The notes below the pieces were generated by a model, which was not told the DNA's origin, searched no databases, and worked only from the letters and a program-made list of their open reading frames with translations. The position numbers were made by a program, and so were the translations under genes. From positions 1-64,000 of the forward strand of contig JAHIUD010000067.1 of assembly GCA_018817515.1 (NCBI GenBank): a DNA stretch of 64,000 nt, given 5' to 3'. Below are positions 1 to 8,934 of this stretch, piece by piece. Every line of letters starts with the position of its first letter. The first letter of the stretch is position 1. This stretch comes from Pseudomonadota bacterium (GTDB taxonomy: Bacteria > Desulfobacterota > Desulfovibrionia > Desulfovibrionales > Desulfovibrionaceae).

Positions 1-18
1 AAAATCCTGGGTGCTCAT
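1..18 (-). CDS. 5' end of an unidentified minus-strand gene
   Basis: Reading the minus strand from 18 gives an ATG followed by codons for MSTQDF before the window ends. A good Shine-Dalgarno sequence (GAGGTGA) lies seven bases upstream of this ATG, which is why I call a start here. Only six codons are visible, so the product cannot be named. The gene would be divergent from the FAD/Fe-S oxidoreductase that starts at 260. Confidence 0.5.
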
Positions 19-137
19 GAGCGAATCACCTCGTGGTAGAAGAATGTTCGGCGTACGCCGGGCGGCGTGCGAAACCAGTCCCATACTCGGACTGACCCTG
101 CCTGTAAAGCGGTGCGGGAGACCTGGGCCAGCCGCAC

Positions 138-166
138 TTGCCAAGCGCCTGGGCCGGACCTATAGT
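138..166 (+). promoter_or_regulatory. Likely sigma-70 promoter for the FAD/Fe-S oxidoreductase
   Basis: TTGCCA at 138-143 and TATAGT at 161-166 are separated by exactly 17 bases. Each hexamer has five of six consensus bases. The site lies about 95 bases upstream of the ATG at 260. The rest of the 241-base divergent intergenic region (19-259) shows no other clear signal. Confidence 0.6.
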
Positions 167-259
167 TCCTTCTCGAGTCCACAAGGGCATCGAGCCGTTT
201 CATTACCCCCCCACAACAAACCGCAACAAACCACCTTATCGCCCCGGAGCTGACGCCAC

Positions 260-3200
260 ATGCCGCTGATTGGTCCGCATATCTCCATTTCCGATGAACG
301 CATCCTGACACGCGTGCTGGGCCTGGAGGCCTCGCCCGAGGAGGGCGGGTTTGCCCAGTGGCCCGACGGCGTGCGCGAGCTGGCCGTGAGCCTGGCCGCC
401 GAGCTGTTCCTGGTGCGCTACAACCCCTTTGTGGACGCCGAGCTGGTGCGCCAGAGCGTGGACCGCAAGCTGTCCATTGCCAGGCCAAGTTTGTCCGGCG
501 AGTTTCCCCGCGTGCTGGCCGGGGCTGTGGCGGGCTTTTGGGAGCGCTACGACGCCGACCAGAGCTTCGCCGTGGACTTGCGGGCCCGGCTGCGCGAGTT
601 CATGGACGGCGAGCTCATCGGCGAGCATGCCAACACGCGCATCGAGTGCGCCACGGACGCCACCGACCTGCGCCTGGAGCTGCCGCTGTTCGTGCTTTTC
701 CCGGAGACCACGGAGCAGGTGCAAAGAATCGTCAAGCTGGCCAATGAGCTCTCCTTTGGCGTGATCCCGCGCGGCGGCGGCACGGGCCTCACCGGCGGGG
801 CCATTCCCATGTTCTCGCGCTCGGTGGTCTTGTCGCTGGCGCGCTTCAAGAAGATTATTGACGTTGACCCGGAGCGCATGCTGCTCACGGCCCAGGCGGG
901 CGTCGTCACGCTCGACGCCATCAAGGCCGCGGCGGAGCAGGACCTCTTGTTCACCGTGGACCCGGCCTCCAAGGCGGCCTCGACTCTCGGCGGCAACATC
1001 TCCGAGAACTCCGGCGGGCCGTTCGCGTTCGAGTACGGCACCACCATCGACAACATCGCCTCCTTCACCATGGTCACGCCCATGGGCGAGGTCATCACCG
1101 TGCGCCGCAAGGACCACCCCGGCCACAAGATCTTCGAGGACGAGACGGCCTCGTTCGAGATTCTGGACGAGCGGGGCGTGCTGAAGGACGCCGTGGTCCT
1201 GGCCGGAACGGACGTGCGCGGCCTGGGCCTGGGCAAGGACGTTTCGAACAAGTACCTGGGCGGGCTGCCCGGCGTGCAGAAGGAGGGCGTGGACGGCATC
1301 ATCACCGAATGCACCTTCACCCTGCACCACAAGCCCAAATACTCGCGCGTGCTGGTGCTGGAGTTCTTTGGCCGCAGCATGAAGAACGCCATGTTCGTCA
1401 TCGGCGACGTGGTCGGCCTGCGCGACACCATCCGCGCCCAGGGCGACCTGGTGAAGATTTCGGCCCTGGAGGAGTTCGGCACCAAGTACGTGCAGGCCAT
1501 CGAGTACAAGAAGAAGTCCACGCAGTACGAGGGCGACCCCATCAGCGTGCTCATCCTGCAGCTGGACTCCGACGACGAGGCCGCGCTCTCCGAGGCGGTG
1601 GACGCGGTGCTGGCCATCGCCCACCCGTACCCAGCCGTGGACATCTTCGCCGCGCGCGACGAAAAGGAGGCCGAGCTGTTCTGGGAGGACCGGCACAAGC
1701 TCTCGGCCATCTCCAAGCGCACCTCGGGCTTCAAGGTCAACGAGGACGTGGTCATCCCCATGCGGGCCATCCCCAGCTTCGCGCAGTTCCTGGAGAACCT
1801 GAACCTCATCTACATGGCCAAGGTGGCGCGCAAGGCGCTTTTAGCCGTTCGCGAGTTGGTCGGAGTCCCCGTCGACGACCCGGACATCGAGTTCGGGCTC
1901 GACCGCTGCCTGTTCATACTGCAAAAGCGTACAACGGCGGGGGAGCTCTCCGACGAGGAGCTGGCCAGCGGCGTGCGCCTGCTCTTCCACGAGCTGGCCG
2001 ACAAGTACCCGCGCCTGGAGCGCGACATCGAGGCCATCTACAAGGACGCCCAGGCCCGGCGCATCATCATCGCCAACCACATGCACGCGGGCGACGGCAA
2101 CTGCCACGTCAACGTGCCGGTGAACTCCAACGACCCCGAGATGCTGGCCCAGGCCTACGAGGCCGTGGACGAGGTCTTTGCCGAGGTGTTGCGCCTCGGC
2201 GGCGAGATCTCCGGCGAGCACGGCATCGGCATCACCAAGATCGCCTTCCTGGGCCAGAAGAAGATCGACGCCCTGGCCGCCTACAAGCGCATCGTGGACC
2301 CGGCCGACGTGCTGAACCCCGGCAAGCTGACCCGGCGCGCGCTGCCCGTGGAGCCCTACACCTTCTCCTTCAACCGGCTCATCGGCGATTTGCAGAAGAC
2401 GGCGCTGAAGGACAAGGAAACGCTCATCGACCTGCTCAAGCATGTGCAGACCTGCACGCGCTGCGGCAAGTGCAAGCAGGTGTGCCCCATGTACTCGCCC
2501 GCGCGCGGCCTTTTGTTCCACCCGCGCAACAAGAACTTAAGCCTGGGCGCGCTCACCGAGGCCATCTACTACTCCCAGGTGCAGGGCGGCGAGCCCGCGC
2601 CCAGCCTGCTCGACGAGCTGCGGCGCATCATGGACCACTGCACGGCCTGCGGCAAATGCCAGGGCGTGTGCCCGGTGAAGATCGACTCCGCCGGGGCCGC
2701 GCTGCAAATCCGCTCGTTCCTCGAATACAAGGGCAAGGGCGGGCACCCCATCAAGACCGCGCTTTTGTCGCACTTCGCCGAGGACCCCTCGAACCGCCTG
2801 CCCAAGGTGGCCAAGTTCCTGTCGCTCGGCCAGGCCGCAGCCAACAGCGTGCTCGGACTCGTGCCCGGGCACTTCCGCAAGCGCCTGGAGAGCCCGGCCC
2901 TGCAGGGGCCAGGCCCGCTCATCGACCTGCGCAACCTGTCCCAGGAGCTGGGGCTGGCCGAGCATTCGCTGTTCCGCTCGTCCGCCGCGGCCTTTGACGA
3001 CACCGTGCTCTACTTCCCGGGCTGCGGGGCAGGGCTGTTCAGCCACGACATCGGCCTGGCCGGGGTGTACCTGCTGCTCAAGGCCGGGGTGAACGTGGTT
3101 TTGCCCGAACGCCACCTCTGCTGCGGCTATCCGCTGCTCTCCAGCGGCTGCACCGAGGCCTACGGCACCAACCGCCACCGCACCATCCAGGCCATCCTGG

Positions 3201-3844
3201 ACACGCTCATCGCCACGGGCCGCGCGGGCATGAAGGCCACCACCCTGGTGACAAGCTGCGGCACCTGCCGCGAGGCCATCGAGACCTACGACTTCACCCA
3301 GGAGCTCTCCGAGCCCCTGCGCCACCTGGACATCGTGCAGTTCCTGCTGGGCCGGCTGGACATCCCCAAAAGTGAGGACGCGGTGCTCTACCACGCGGCC
3401 TGCCACGCGGAGTGGGTGGACGTGCCCAAGGTCAAGGCCCCGGAGATCTACCGCAAGGCGCTCTCCGACGCGCTGGGCGGCAAGGTCCGGCTCTCGCCCG
3501 GCTGCTGCGGCGAGTCCGGCCTGGGCGCGCTGACCAGCCCGGCCATTTACAACCGCCTCCGCGACCGCAAGAAGGAGCAGTTGGCGCTTGATCTTGCGCG
3601 ACCGGACTCCGACAACAAGAAGGGGCGCCCGGACCGCCACACGCCCATCCTGGTGGGCTGCCCCTCGTGCAAGATCGGCGTGAAGCGCTGCCTGATGCAG
3701 ATGCACCGGCCCAACGACGTGCTGCACACGACAGAGCACCTGGCCGAGAAGCTGGGCGGGCCCAAGTGGCAGAAAGACCTGAAGCGCATGATCGACAAGG
3801 GCGAGAAGAAGGGCAAGATGGTCATCGTGGACGGGGGCAAATAG
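260..3844 (+). CDS. Fused FAD-binding and Fe-S oxidoreductase (D-lactate dehydrogenase-like)
   Basis: A protein of 1194 residues joining a GlcD-type flavin dehydrogenase to a GlpC/CscF-type iron-sulfur subunit. The FAD-binding domain carries PRGGGTGLTGG near residue 170, and the FAD-linked C-terminal part has HAGDGNCHVN near 610 and GEHGIGITK near 650. Two ferredoxin motifs follow (CTRCGKCKQVCP near 731, CTACGKCQGVCP near 794), then two cysteine-rich CCG motifs (CCGYPL near 953, CCGESG near 1081). This arrangement is typical of membrane-associated 2-hydroxyacid dehydrogenases that pass electrons from D-lactate or a similar acid to the quinone pool. The substrate is inferred, not shown. The ATG at 260 has a GGAG upstream. 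It is a single-polypeptide version of the split glcD/cscF pair at 9086-11764. Confidence 0.9.
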   Translation: MPLIGPHISISDERILTRVLGLEASPEEGGFAQWPDGVRELAVSLAAELFLVRYNPFVDAELVRQSVDRKLSIARPSLSGEFPRVLAGAVAGFWERYDADQSFAVDLRARLREFMDGELIGEHANTRIECATDATDLRLELPLFVLFPETTEQVQRIVKLANELSFGVIPRGGGTGLTGGAIPMFSRSVVLSLARFKKIIDVDPERMLLTAQAGVVTLDAIKAAAEQDLLFTVDPASKAASTLGGNISENSGGPFAFEYGTTIDNIASFTMVTPMGEVITVRRKDHPGHKIFEDETASFEILDERGVLKDAVVLAGTDVRGLGLGKDVSNKYLGGLPGVQKEGVDGIITECTFTLHHKPKYSRVLVLEFFGRSMKNAMFVIGDVVGLRDTIRAQGDLVKISALEEFGTKYVQAIEYKKKSTQYEGDPISVLILQLDSDDEAALSEAVDAVLAIAHPYPAVDIFAARDEKEAELFWEDRHKLSAISKRTSGFKVNEDVVIPMRAIPSFAQFLENLNLIYMAKVARKALLAVRELVGVPVDDPDIEFGLDRCLFILQKRTTAGELSDEELASGVRLLFHELADKYPRLERDIEAIYKDAQARRIIIANHMHAGDGNCHVNVPVNSNDPEMLAQAYEAVDEVFAEVLRLGGEISGEHGIGITKIAFLGQKKIDALAAYKRIVDPADVLNPGKLTRRALPVEPYTFSFNRLIGDLQKTALKDKETLIDLLKHVQTCTRCGKCKQVCPMYSPARGLLFHPRNKNLSLGALTEAIYYSQVQGGEPAPSLLDELRRIMDHCTACGKCQGVCPVKIDSAGAALQIRSFLEYKGKGGHPIKTALLSHFAEDPSNRLPKVAKFLSLGQAAANSVLGLVPGHFRKRLESPALQGPGPLIDLRNLSQELGLAEHSLFRSSAAAFDDTVLYFPGCGAGLFSHDIGLAGVYLLLKAGVNVVLPERHLCCGYPLLSSGCTEAYGTNRHRTIQAILDTLIATGRAGMKATTLVTSCGTCREAIETYDFTQELSEPLRHLDIVQFLLGRLDIPKSEDAVLYHAACHAEWVDVPKVKAPEIYRKALSDALGGKVRLSPGCCGESGLGALTSPAIYNRLRDRKKEQLALDLARPDSDNKKGRPDRHTPILVGCPSCKIGVKRCLMQMHRPNDVLHTTEHLAEKLGGPKWQKDLKRMIDKGEKKGKMVIVDGGK

Positions 3845-3846
3845 CC

Positions 3847-4629
3847 GTGGGCTCTGGCCGGTTCCTGGGGGAGTGCTGCGCCAAGTCCGCCAGCCCGCAT
3901 GCCCCGCCTGTTGCTGTCGACTTGGGCCATGGCTTCGGCCTTGGTCCTGGTTTCGGCCCGGATTTGGCCGCCCTGGAAGCCACCCTGCGCGCGCACCTGA
4001 CCGCGCGTTTGGCCGTTGCCGGGGCCTGCGACCCGGCCCACGACATCCTGCACCTGGAGCGCGTGGTGGCCACGGCCAAGAAGATCTGCGCCGCAGAGGG
4101 GGCCGACCCGGCTGTGGTCATTCCGGCGGCCTGGCTGCATGATTATGTGGTGGTGGCCAAGGACGACCCCCTGCGCAACCAGGCGTCAAAGTTGGCGGCC
4201 CAGGCCGCGCGCGCGTACCTCGTCAGCATCGGCTACCCGGCGTGCGTATCCGCCAAGCAGTCCAAGGCCCTGCATGTGGCCATCGCCCACGCCATCGAGG
4301 CGCACAGCTTCAGCGCGAACATAGCGCCGCAGACGCTGGAGGCCAAGGTGGTGCAGGACGCCGACCGGCTGGACGGCATCGGGGCCATCGGCATCGCGCG
4401 TTGCTTCGCGTGCTCTGGCACCATGAACCGGCCCTTTTACAGCGCCGATGATCCCTTCTGCACCGCGCGCGAACCGGACGACGGCCTGTTCACCATCGAC
4501 CACTTCTATCGCAAGCTCTTCAAGACCGCCGCCACCATGCAGACCGCTGCGGGCCGCAAGGAAGCGGAGCGGCGGGTGGAAGTCATGCGGGGGTATTTGG
4601 CGGAGTTGGGGGCGGAGTTGGGGGAGTGA
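3847..4629 (+). CDS. HD-domain phosphohydrolase, YedJ-like
   Basis: The core resembles the E. coli YedJ family of HD-superfamily metal-dependent phosphohydrolases. It has a first histidine in DPAHDILHLERV, the HD pair in AAWLHD, a following HAIEAHSFS block and the conserved VVQDADRLDGIGAIGIAR segment, which together supply the expected metal ligands. The substrate of this family is not established. The frame is open far upstream into the preceding gene. I chose the GTG at 3847, three bases after the preceding stop, because no in-frame ATG precedes the conserved region; the exact start is uncertain. The first 40 or so residues are low in complexity (Gly/Phe/Pro). The close spacing suggests co-transcription with the oxidoreductase. 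Confidence 0.8.
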   Translation: MGSGRFLGECCAKSASPHAPPVAVDLGHGFGLGPGFGPDLAALEATLRAHLTARLAVAGACDPAHDILHLERVVATAKKICAAEGADPAVVIPAAWLHDYVVVAKDDPLRNQASKLAAQAARAYLVSIGYPACVSAKQSKALHVAIAHAIEAHSFSANIAPQTLEAKVVQDADRLDGIGAIGIARCFACSGTMNRPFYSADDPFCTAREPDDGLFTIDHFYRKLFKTAATMQTAAGRKEAERRVEVMRGYLAELGAELGE

Positions 4630-4698
4630 GGGTAGGGTGCTTATTTAGTCGAGTATAAAGTTGTGTCCTGTCTATTCGCACGGATAGGTGAGGTGCCT

Positions 4699-5232
4699 AT
4701 GTCATTTTCTGTGATTTTTGATGTTCAAGACGCGCTGATTCGTGAGCTCAGTAGAGCAATAACTGGGAGATTGTTTAGTGATGACCAGATTCGTTCAATA
4801 ACGAAAGGCACAATAGGGCGATTAGTTTCAGACTATTTTCCGAGTAGTTGTGATGACAAGGCTGCTCATGATCGTGTCGAAGAAGCAAAAGATCATCTGA
4901 ATGCTGCAAATGTAATTTTGTCGAGCATGCAGACAGAGTTGTCTACACAAGTCGAAAAGTTAAACCAAGTCATTTCAGATATTGACGAGAAGAAAAAGAT
5001 TGCAGAGCGATATGATGCGATTGCGGCGACGAATAAAGATCAAGTTGAGGCATATAAGGCTGAACTAGGCGAAATTATCAGGGCAGAGATTGAAATTCAA
5101 TCGAATAAAGACAGGGGATTAAGGCGAGCAGTTTCAGTCGCAGTCTGGGTGATTACACTGGTTGCCGGTGCAACGCTTGGAACATATTTCAAAGAAATTG
5201 TTGTTTGGGTCAAAAGTTTGATGTTGGCTTGA
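4699..5232 (+). CDS. Orphan coiled-coil protein with a C-terminal membrane segment
   Basis: I do not recognise this 177-residue protein. The ATG at 4699 follows a GGTGAGGTG ribosome-binding site, so I prefer it to the open frame's earlier start at 4663. The middle (roughly residues 55-140) is rich in Asp, Glu, Lys, Gln and Ala with heptad-like spacing, consistent with a coiled coil. Near the C-terminus a hydrophobic stretch (AVWVITLVAGATLGTYF) looks like one transmembrane helix, followed by a short tail. The gene is visibly AT-rich compared with both neighbours and uses codons such as ATA, AGA and TTA that are rare around it, which suggests horizontal acquisition. A phage-related or defence role is possible, but nothing in the sequence proves it. 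A TATAAA at 4654 may be a -10 element, but no matching -35 is visible. Confidence 0.75.
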   Translation: MSFSVIFDVQDALIRELSRAITGRLFSDDQIRSITKGTIGRLVSDYFPSSCDDKAAHDRVEEAKDHLNAANVILSSMQTELSTQVEKLNQVISDIDEKKKIAERYDAIAATNKDQVEAYKAELGEIIRAEIEIQSNKDRGLRRAVSVAVWVITLVAGATLGTYFKEIVVWVKSLMLA

Positions 5233-5541
5233 GCGTTGATGCCATGAGGTAGTGCTTGGAGGATAACACTGAATGTTGAGGTTTATTTCCCCTTGACAAC
5301 CCCTCCCATCCCCCTTACTTACCCCGAGTCCGGGGGCAATCCCCGGCGCGGCATTCGTTCTTGAGAGGCGCGGCAAAGCTGCACAGCCCGCCACAAAAAT
5401 CCTCAGTACCCACGCCGAATCGACCACTGCCCCGATAGAGCCATCCTGTCCCGGCCCGCAGCGACCGCCACTTGATACGCTCTTCGCCGCCGTCTGACGT
5501 ATTTTTGCGTCGCGCGGCCCCTCTCTTACAAAGGATTTATT
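5233..5541. other. Intergenic region and long leader of the DEAD-box helicase
   Basis: This 309-base stretch holds no convincing gene. It contains a possible promoter (5293-5321) and a small GC hairpin, CCGGGG at 5330-5335 with CCCCGG at 5341-5346. If transcription starts near 5328, the helicase mRNA has a leader of about 210 bases. Long structured leaders are known for cold-inducible helicases, but no cold-shock element was recognised here. Confidence 0.4.
5293..5321 (+). promoter_or_regulatory. Possible sigma-70 promoter for the helicase
   Basis: A perfect -35 hexamer TTGACA (5293-5298) is followed after 17 bases by TACTTA (5316-5321), which is a poor -10. The call rests mostly on the -35 and on the position upstream of the helicase. 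Confidence 0.35.
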
Positions 5542-7116
5542 TTGACCTTTGATTCCTTCGGTTTTCCGTCCCTGATCCTGTCCAACATCAAGGCCCTGGG
5601 CTACACCACCCCCACCCCCATCCAGACCCAGGCCATCCCCATGGTCATGGAAGGGCGCGACCTCATGGGCCTGGCCCAGACCGGCACCGGCAAGACGGCG
5701 GCGTTCCTGCTGCCCATCCTGAACCGCCTGATGGCCCACAAGCCCGCTGGCCCGCGCCGCAAGATCCGCGCGCTCATCCTCGCCCCCACCCGCGAGCTGG
5801 CCGAGCAGATCCACGAGGCCGCCATGGACCTTGCCCGCGCCACCGGCATCCGCAGCACCACCATTTACGGCGGTTGCGCCATGAGCCGTCAGCTCCAGGC
5901 CCTGCGCCAGGGCACGGACATCGTGGTGGCCTGCCCGGGCCGCCTGCTGGACCACATGGGCCAGCGCACGGTCGACCTCTCCGGCGTGGAGATGCTTGTC
6001 CTCGACGAAGCCGACCAGATGTTCGACATGGGATTTTTGCCCGGCATCAAGAAGATTCTGGCGGCCCTGCCCAGAGAGCGCCAGAGCATGCTCTTCTCGG
6101 CCACCATGCCCGACGCCATCCGTGGCCTTGCGGCAGAGTGCCTGAACAACCCCGAGACCGTCCGCGTGGGCAACTCCAACCCGGTGGAGACCGTGACCCA
6201 CGGCATCTACCCGGTGGGCCAGCACCTCAAGACCAGCCTGCTGCAGGCCCTGCTGGAGCGCCACAAGACCGGCTCGGTCCTGGTGTTCACGCGCACCAAG
6301 CACCGCGCCAAGCGCCTGGCCGAAACCCTGGCCAAGAACGGCCACGCGGCCACGTCCATCCAGGGCAACCTGTCGCAGAACCAGCGCAAGTTCGCCATGG
6401 ACGGCTTCCGTTCGGGCCGCTACCGCGTGCTCGTGGCCACGGACATCGCCGCCCGCGGCATCGACGTCAGCCAGATCGAGCATGTGGTCAACTACGACGT
6501 GCCGAGCACGCCGGAGACCTACACGCACCGCATCGGCCGCACCGGCCGCGCCTCGCGCACCGGCGAGGCCCACACCTTCGTCACCGGCGAAGACGTCTCC
6601 ATGGTGCGCGCCATTGAACGGCTCCTGCGCGAGCCGCTGACCCGCATGAAGCTCGAAGGCTTCGACTACAACCAGTCCATTCCCGCCGGCGAGAAGGAAA
6701 TGTTCCACCGTCCGCCGCTGGAGCCCCGTGGACGCCCGAGCAGCAACCGTCCGGCCCAGGGCCGTGCGCCGAGCCGCTCCTCCGGCAACTCCTACGGCAA
6801 CTCCTCTGGCGGAGGTGGCGGCAGCTCCTACGGCAAGCCGTCCGGTAATTCGGACAGCCGCCCGGCCGTGGGCTACAGCAACCGTCCCACCAGCCAGCCC
6901 GGCGACGACATCTACGCCGCTGACCGCAGCAATGGCGATCGTCCGCGCGGCGACCGTCCCGGCTACGGCCGTCCGCAGGGCGAGCGTCCCGGCTACGGCC
7001 GTCCGCAGGGCGCACGTCCCCAGGGTGCGCGTCCGCAGGGCACCGGCTACCAGGGCAACCGCCCCCAGGGCGCACGCCCGCAGGGCGGCCAGGGCGAGAA
7101 CTCCGGCAACCGCTAG
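5542..7116 (+). CDS. DEAD-box ATP-dependent RNA helicase, RhlE-like
   Basis: A 524-residue RNA helicase. Motif I (AQTGTGKT) is near residue 46, the DEAD box (VLDEADQMFDMGF) near 153, SAT (LFSATMP) near 184, and motif VI (HRIGRTGRAS) near 333. After about residue 375 the protein becomes a disordered tail with a Ser/Gly segment and repeated GRPQG and RPQGARPQG units, a typical RNA-binding extension. The start is a TTG at 5542, preceded by AAGGA seven bases upstream; no ATG or GTG fits the conserved N-terminus. Such helicases act in ribosome assembly and mRNA decay, often at low temperature. A strong terminator follows at 7185. Confidence 0.93.
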   Translation: MTFDSFGFPSLILSNIKALGYTTPTPIQTQAIPMVMEGRDLMGLAQTGTGKTAAFLLPILNRLMAHKPAGPRRKIRALILAPTRELAEQIHEAAMDLARATGIRSTTIYGGCAMSRQLQALRQGTDIVVACPGRLLDHMGQRTVDLSGVEMLVLDEADQMFDMGFLPGIKKILAALPRERQSMLFSATMPDAIRGLAAECLNNPETVRVGNSNPVETVTHGIYPVGQHLKTSLLQALLERHKTGSVLVFTRTKHRAKRLAETLAKNGHAATSIQGNLSQNQRKFAMDGFRSGRYRVLVATDIAARGIDVSQIEHVVNYDVPSTPETYTHRIGRTGRASRTGEAHTFVTGEDVSMVRAIERLLREPLTRMKLEGFDYNQSIPAGEKEMFHRPPLEPRGRPSSNRPAQGRAPSRSSGNSYGNSSGGGGGSSYGKPSGNSDSRPAVGYSNRPTSQPGDDIYAADRSNGDRPRGDRPGYGRPQGERPGYGRPQGARPQGARPQGTGYQGNRPQGARPQGGQGENSGNR

Positions 7117-7184
7117 ACCCTGCCTTATGCCTGGCCATGGCCCTGCCATTGACGCCGGGCCGCACATGACCTAGTCCAGAATAC

Positions 7185-7226
7185 AAGCCGCCCGGAGGGG
7201 GAGATTATCCCCCTCCCGCGCGGCTT
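7185..7226 (+). terminator. Hairpin terminator after the helicase gene
   Basis: AAGCCGCCCGG-AGGGGGA pairs with TCCCCCTCCCGCGCGGCTT around a short loop, with one mismatch and one bulge. It is a long GC-rich stem 70 bases after the helicase stop. There is no long U-tract, so termination may be partial. Confidence 0.6.
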
Positions 7227-7289
7227 GTCTGAATGTTTGGCCCACAGTTTGCTATCGCATGCGCAACGCCTTCCAAACCGGAGTGCTGC

Positions 7290-8795
7290 ATGGGCAATAT
7301 TCTCATCATCGATGACGACGCCGAGGTCCGCGAGACCCTGCTGTCTCTCACGCGGCGCATGCGCCACGCTGGCGAGGCCGTGGGCTCCATCGCCGACGGG
7401 CTGGAGCGGCTGCGCCAGGGCGGCGTGGACGTGGCGTTCCTTGATGTGAGCCTGCCCGACGGCAACGGCCTGGACGCGCTGGCCGAGATCAAGGCCCTGC
7501 CGGACTCTCCCGAGGTCATCATCCTCACGGGCCGTGGCGATGCCGACGGCGCGGAGCTGGCCATCCAGGGCGGCGTCTGGGACTATCTGCTCAAGCCTTC
7601 CCCCATCAAGGAGACCATGCTCGCCCTTGAGCGCGCGCTGAAGTACCGCGAGGGCAAGCGCGGCTCGTGCGGCCCCGTGGCCCTGGTCATGGAGGACGTG
7701 GTGGGCAAGAGCCGGGTCATGCGCGCCTGCTTCGACGCCGTTGCCGGTGCCGCCGGCGCGGCCTCCAGCGTGCTCATCACGGGCGAGACAGGCACCGGCA
7801 AGGAGCTCTTCGCCCGCACCATCCACCAGAACAGCGCCCGCTCGGCCAAGCCCTTCGTGGTGGTGGACTGCGCGGCCCTGACCGAAACCCTGGTGGAGAG
7901 CACCCTCTTCGGCCACAAGAAGGGCGCCTTCACCGGCGCGGACAGCGATCGCGTGGGCCTGGTCAAGCTGGCTGACGGCGGCACCCTTTTCCTGGACGAG
8001 GTCGGCGAGATGCCGCTCAATCTCCAGAAGGCCTTCCTGCGCGTGCTGCAGGAGCGCCGCTTCCGGCCAGTCGGCGCCACGCAGGAGGTGGAGAGCGACT
8101 TCCGGCTCATGGCCGCCACCAACCGCGACCTGGACGCCATGGTGGAGGAGGGGGCTTTTCGCAGCGACCTTTTGTACCGCATCAAGACCATCCCCATCTG
8201 CCTGCCGCCCCTGCGCGATCGGCCCGAGGACATCAAGCCCCTGTGCGTGTTCCGTGTGGGGCAGCTGTGCGAGCAGTACAATCTGCCGCTCAAGGGCTTT
8301 GACCAGGACTTTTTCCACGTGCTGGAGGGCTACGCCTGGCCTGGCAACGTGCGCGAGCTGTTCAACGTCCTGGAGCGCGCCTTCGTGTCCTCCAATACGG
8401 CGCGCACCCTGTTCTCCATGCACCTGCCCCAGGACGTGCGCATCAAGGTGGCCAAGGCCTCCCTGCGGCGGCCTGCGGGCGCGGACGCCCAGCCAGAGGC
8501 CCAGGCTGCGGCCGTGGCGGCCAGCGCTCAAGCGGCAGGCATAGCGACAGGTGCAGCGGCCACGCCCTGCTGCGACACCTGGCCGGAGCTTACCCAGGCC
8601 CTGGGCGAGACCCTCAAGTCCTGCAAGGACGTGGTCGAGCGCCGCTACCTGGAGGCCCTGCTCAAACGCACCGGCGGCGACGTGCAGAAGGCCGTGGAGG
8701 CCTCTGGCCTGTCGCGCTCGCATCTGTACGCCCTGCTCAAGAAGTGGGGCCTCTCCATGGACGGCCCCGGCATAGGCTCCGCCGACCCCGTCTGA
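7290..8795 (+). CDS. Sigma-54-dependent response regulator, likely activator of the lactate genes
   Basis: A 501-residue NtrC-family activator. The receiver domain (about 1-120) has the acidic IDDDAEV pocket, the phospho-acceptor Asp in FLDVSLPDG, the Thr in ILTG and the Lys in LKPS. The AAA+ domain (about 145-375) has Walker A GETGTGKE, the sigma-54-contacting GAFTGA loop and Walker B GGTLFLDE. The C-terminus is a Fis-type helix-turn-helix (GGDVQKAVEASGLSRSHLYALL). The ATG at 7290 has GGAG six bases upstream; an in-frame upstream extension lacks a ribosome-binding site. No kinase gene is adjacent. Its place immediately before the lactate operon and its sigma-54 promoter matches DVU3023 of D. 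vulgaris, the activator of the lactate operon. That assignment is by context and family. Confidence 0.92.
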   Translation: MGNILIIDDDAEVRETLLSLTRRMRHAGEAVGSIADGLERLRQGGVDVAFLDVSLPDGNGLDALAEIKALPDSPEVIILTGRGDADGAELAIQGGVWDYLLKPSPIKETMLALERALKYREGKRGSCGPVALVMEDVVGKSRVMRACFDAVAGAAGAASSVLITGETGTGKELFARTIHQNSARSAKPFVVVDCAALTETLVESTLFGHKKGAFTGADSDRVGLVKLADGGTLFLDEVGEMPLNLQKAFLRVLQERRFRPVGATQEVESDFRLMAATNRDLDAMVEEGAFRSDLLYRIKTIPICLPPLRDRPEDIKPLCVFRVGQLCEQYNLPLKGFDQDFFHVLEGYAWPGNVRELFNVLERAFVSSNTARTLFSMHLPQDVRIKVAKASLRRPAGADAQPEAQAAAVAASAQAAGIATGAAATPCCDTWPELTQALGETLKSCKDVVERRYLEALLKRTGGDVQKAVEASGLSRSHLYALLKKWGLSMDGPGIGSADPV

Positions 8796-8847
8796 TTCTT
8801 CGGACAGGTCCTCCGCTCTCGAATCCTCTCCTTCCGCAGTTCCTTAT

Positions 8848-8859
8848 CCGGTCAACCGG
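8848..8859. promoter_or_regulatory. Candidate enhancer dyad upstream of the lactate operon
   Basis: CCGGTCAACCGG is a perfect dyad, CCGGT and ACCGG separated by CA. Its centre lies about 151 bases upstream of the GG of the -24 element at 9004, a normal position for a sigma-54 activator site. A dyad with the same arms lies about 167 bases upstream of the por sigma-54 promoter (36192-36203). A looser palindrome, GGACAGGTCC, lies at 8802-8811. Confidence 0.55.
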
Positions 8860-8934
8860 GGCAAGCGCTCGCTTTGCAGCTTTCATCCTATTCCCGCGTT
8901 CAGGCACTCAGTCTGAGATTCTGGACAAGGCCCG

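Noticed and set aside
11-253. Possible 80-residue plus-strand gene
   Set aside because: There is no ribosome-binding site or recognisable domain, and it covers the promoter of the next gene and the divergent start at 18.
5134-7167. Long open frame on the minus strand opposite the helicase
   Set aside because: The translation is a low-complexity Ala/Gly/Val/His-rich product of GC-rich antisense sequence. The plus strand encodes an unmistakable helicase. The same reasoning removed the long antisense frames at 12573-15257, 17556-20318 and 32124-35504.
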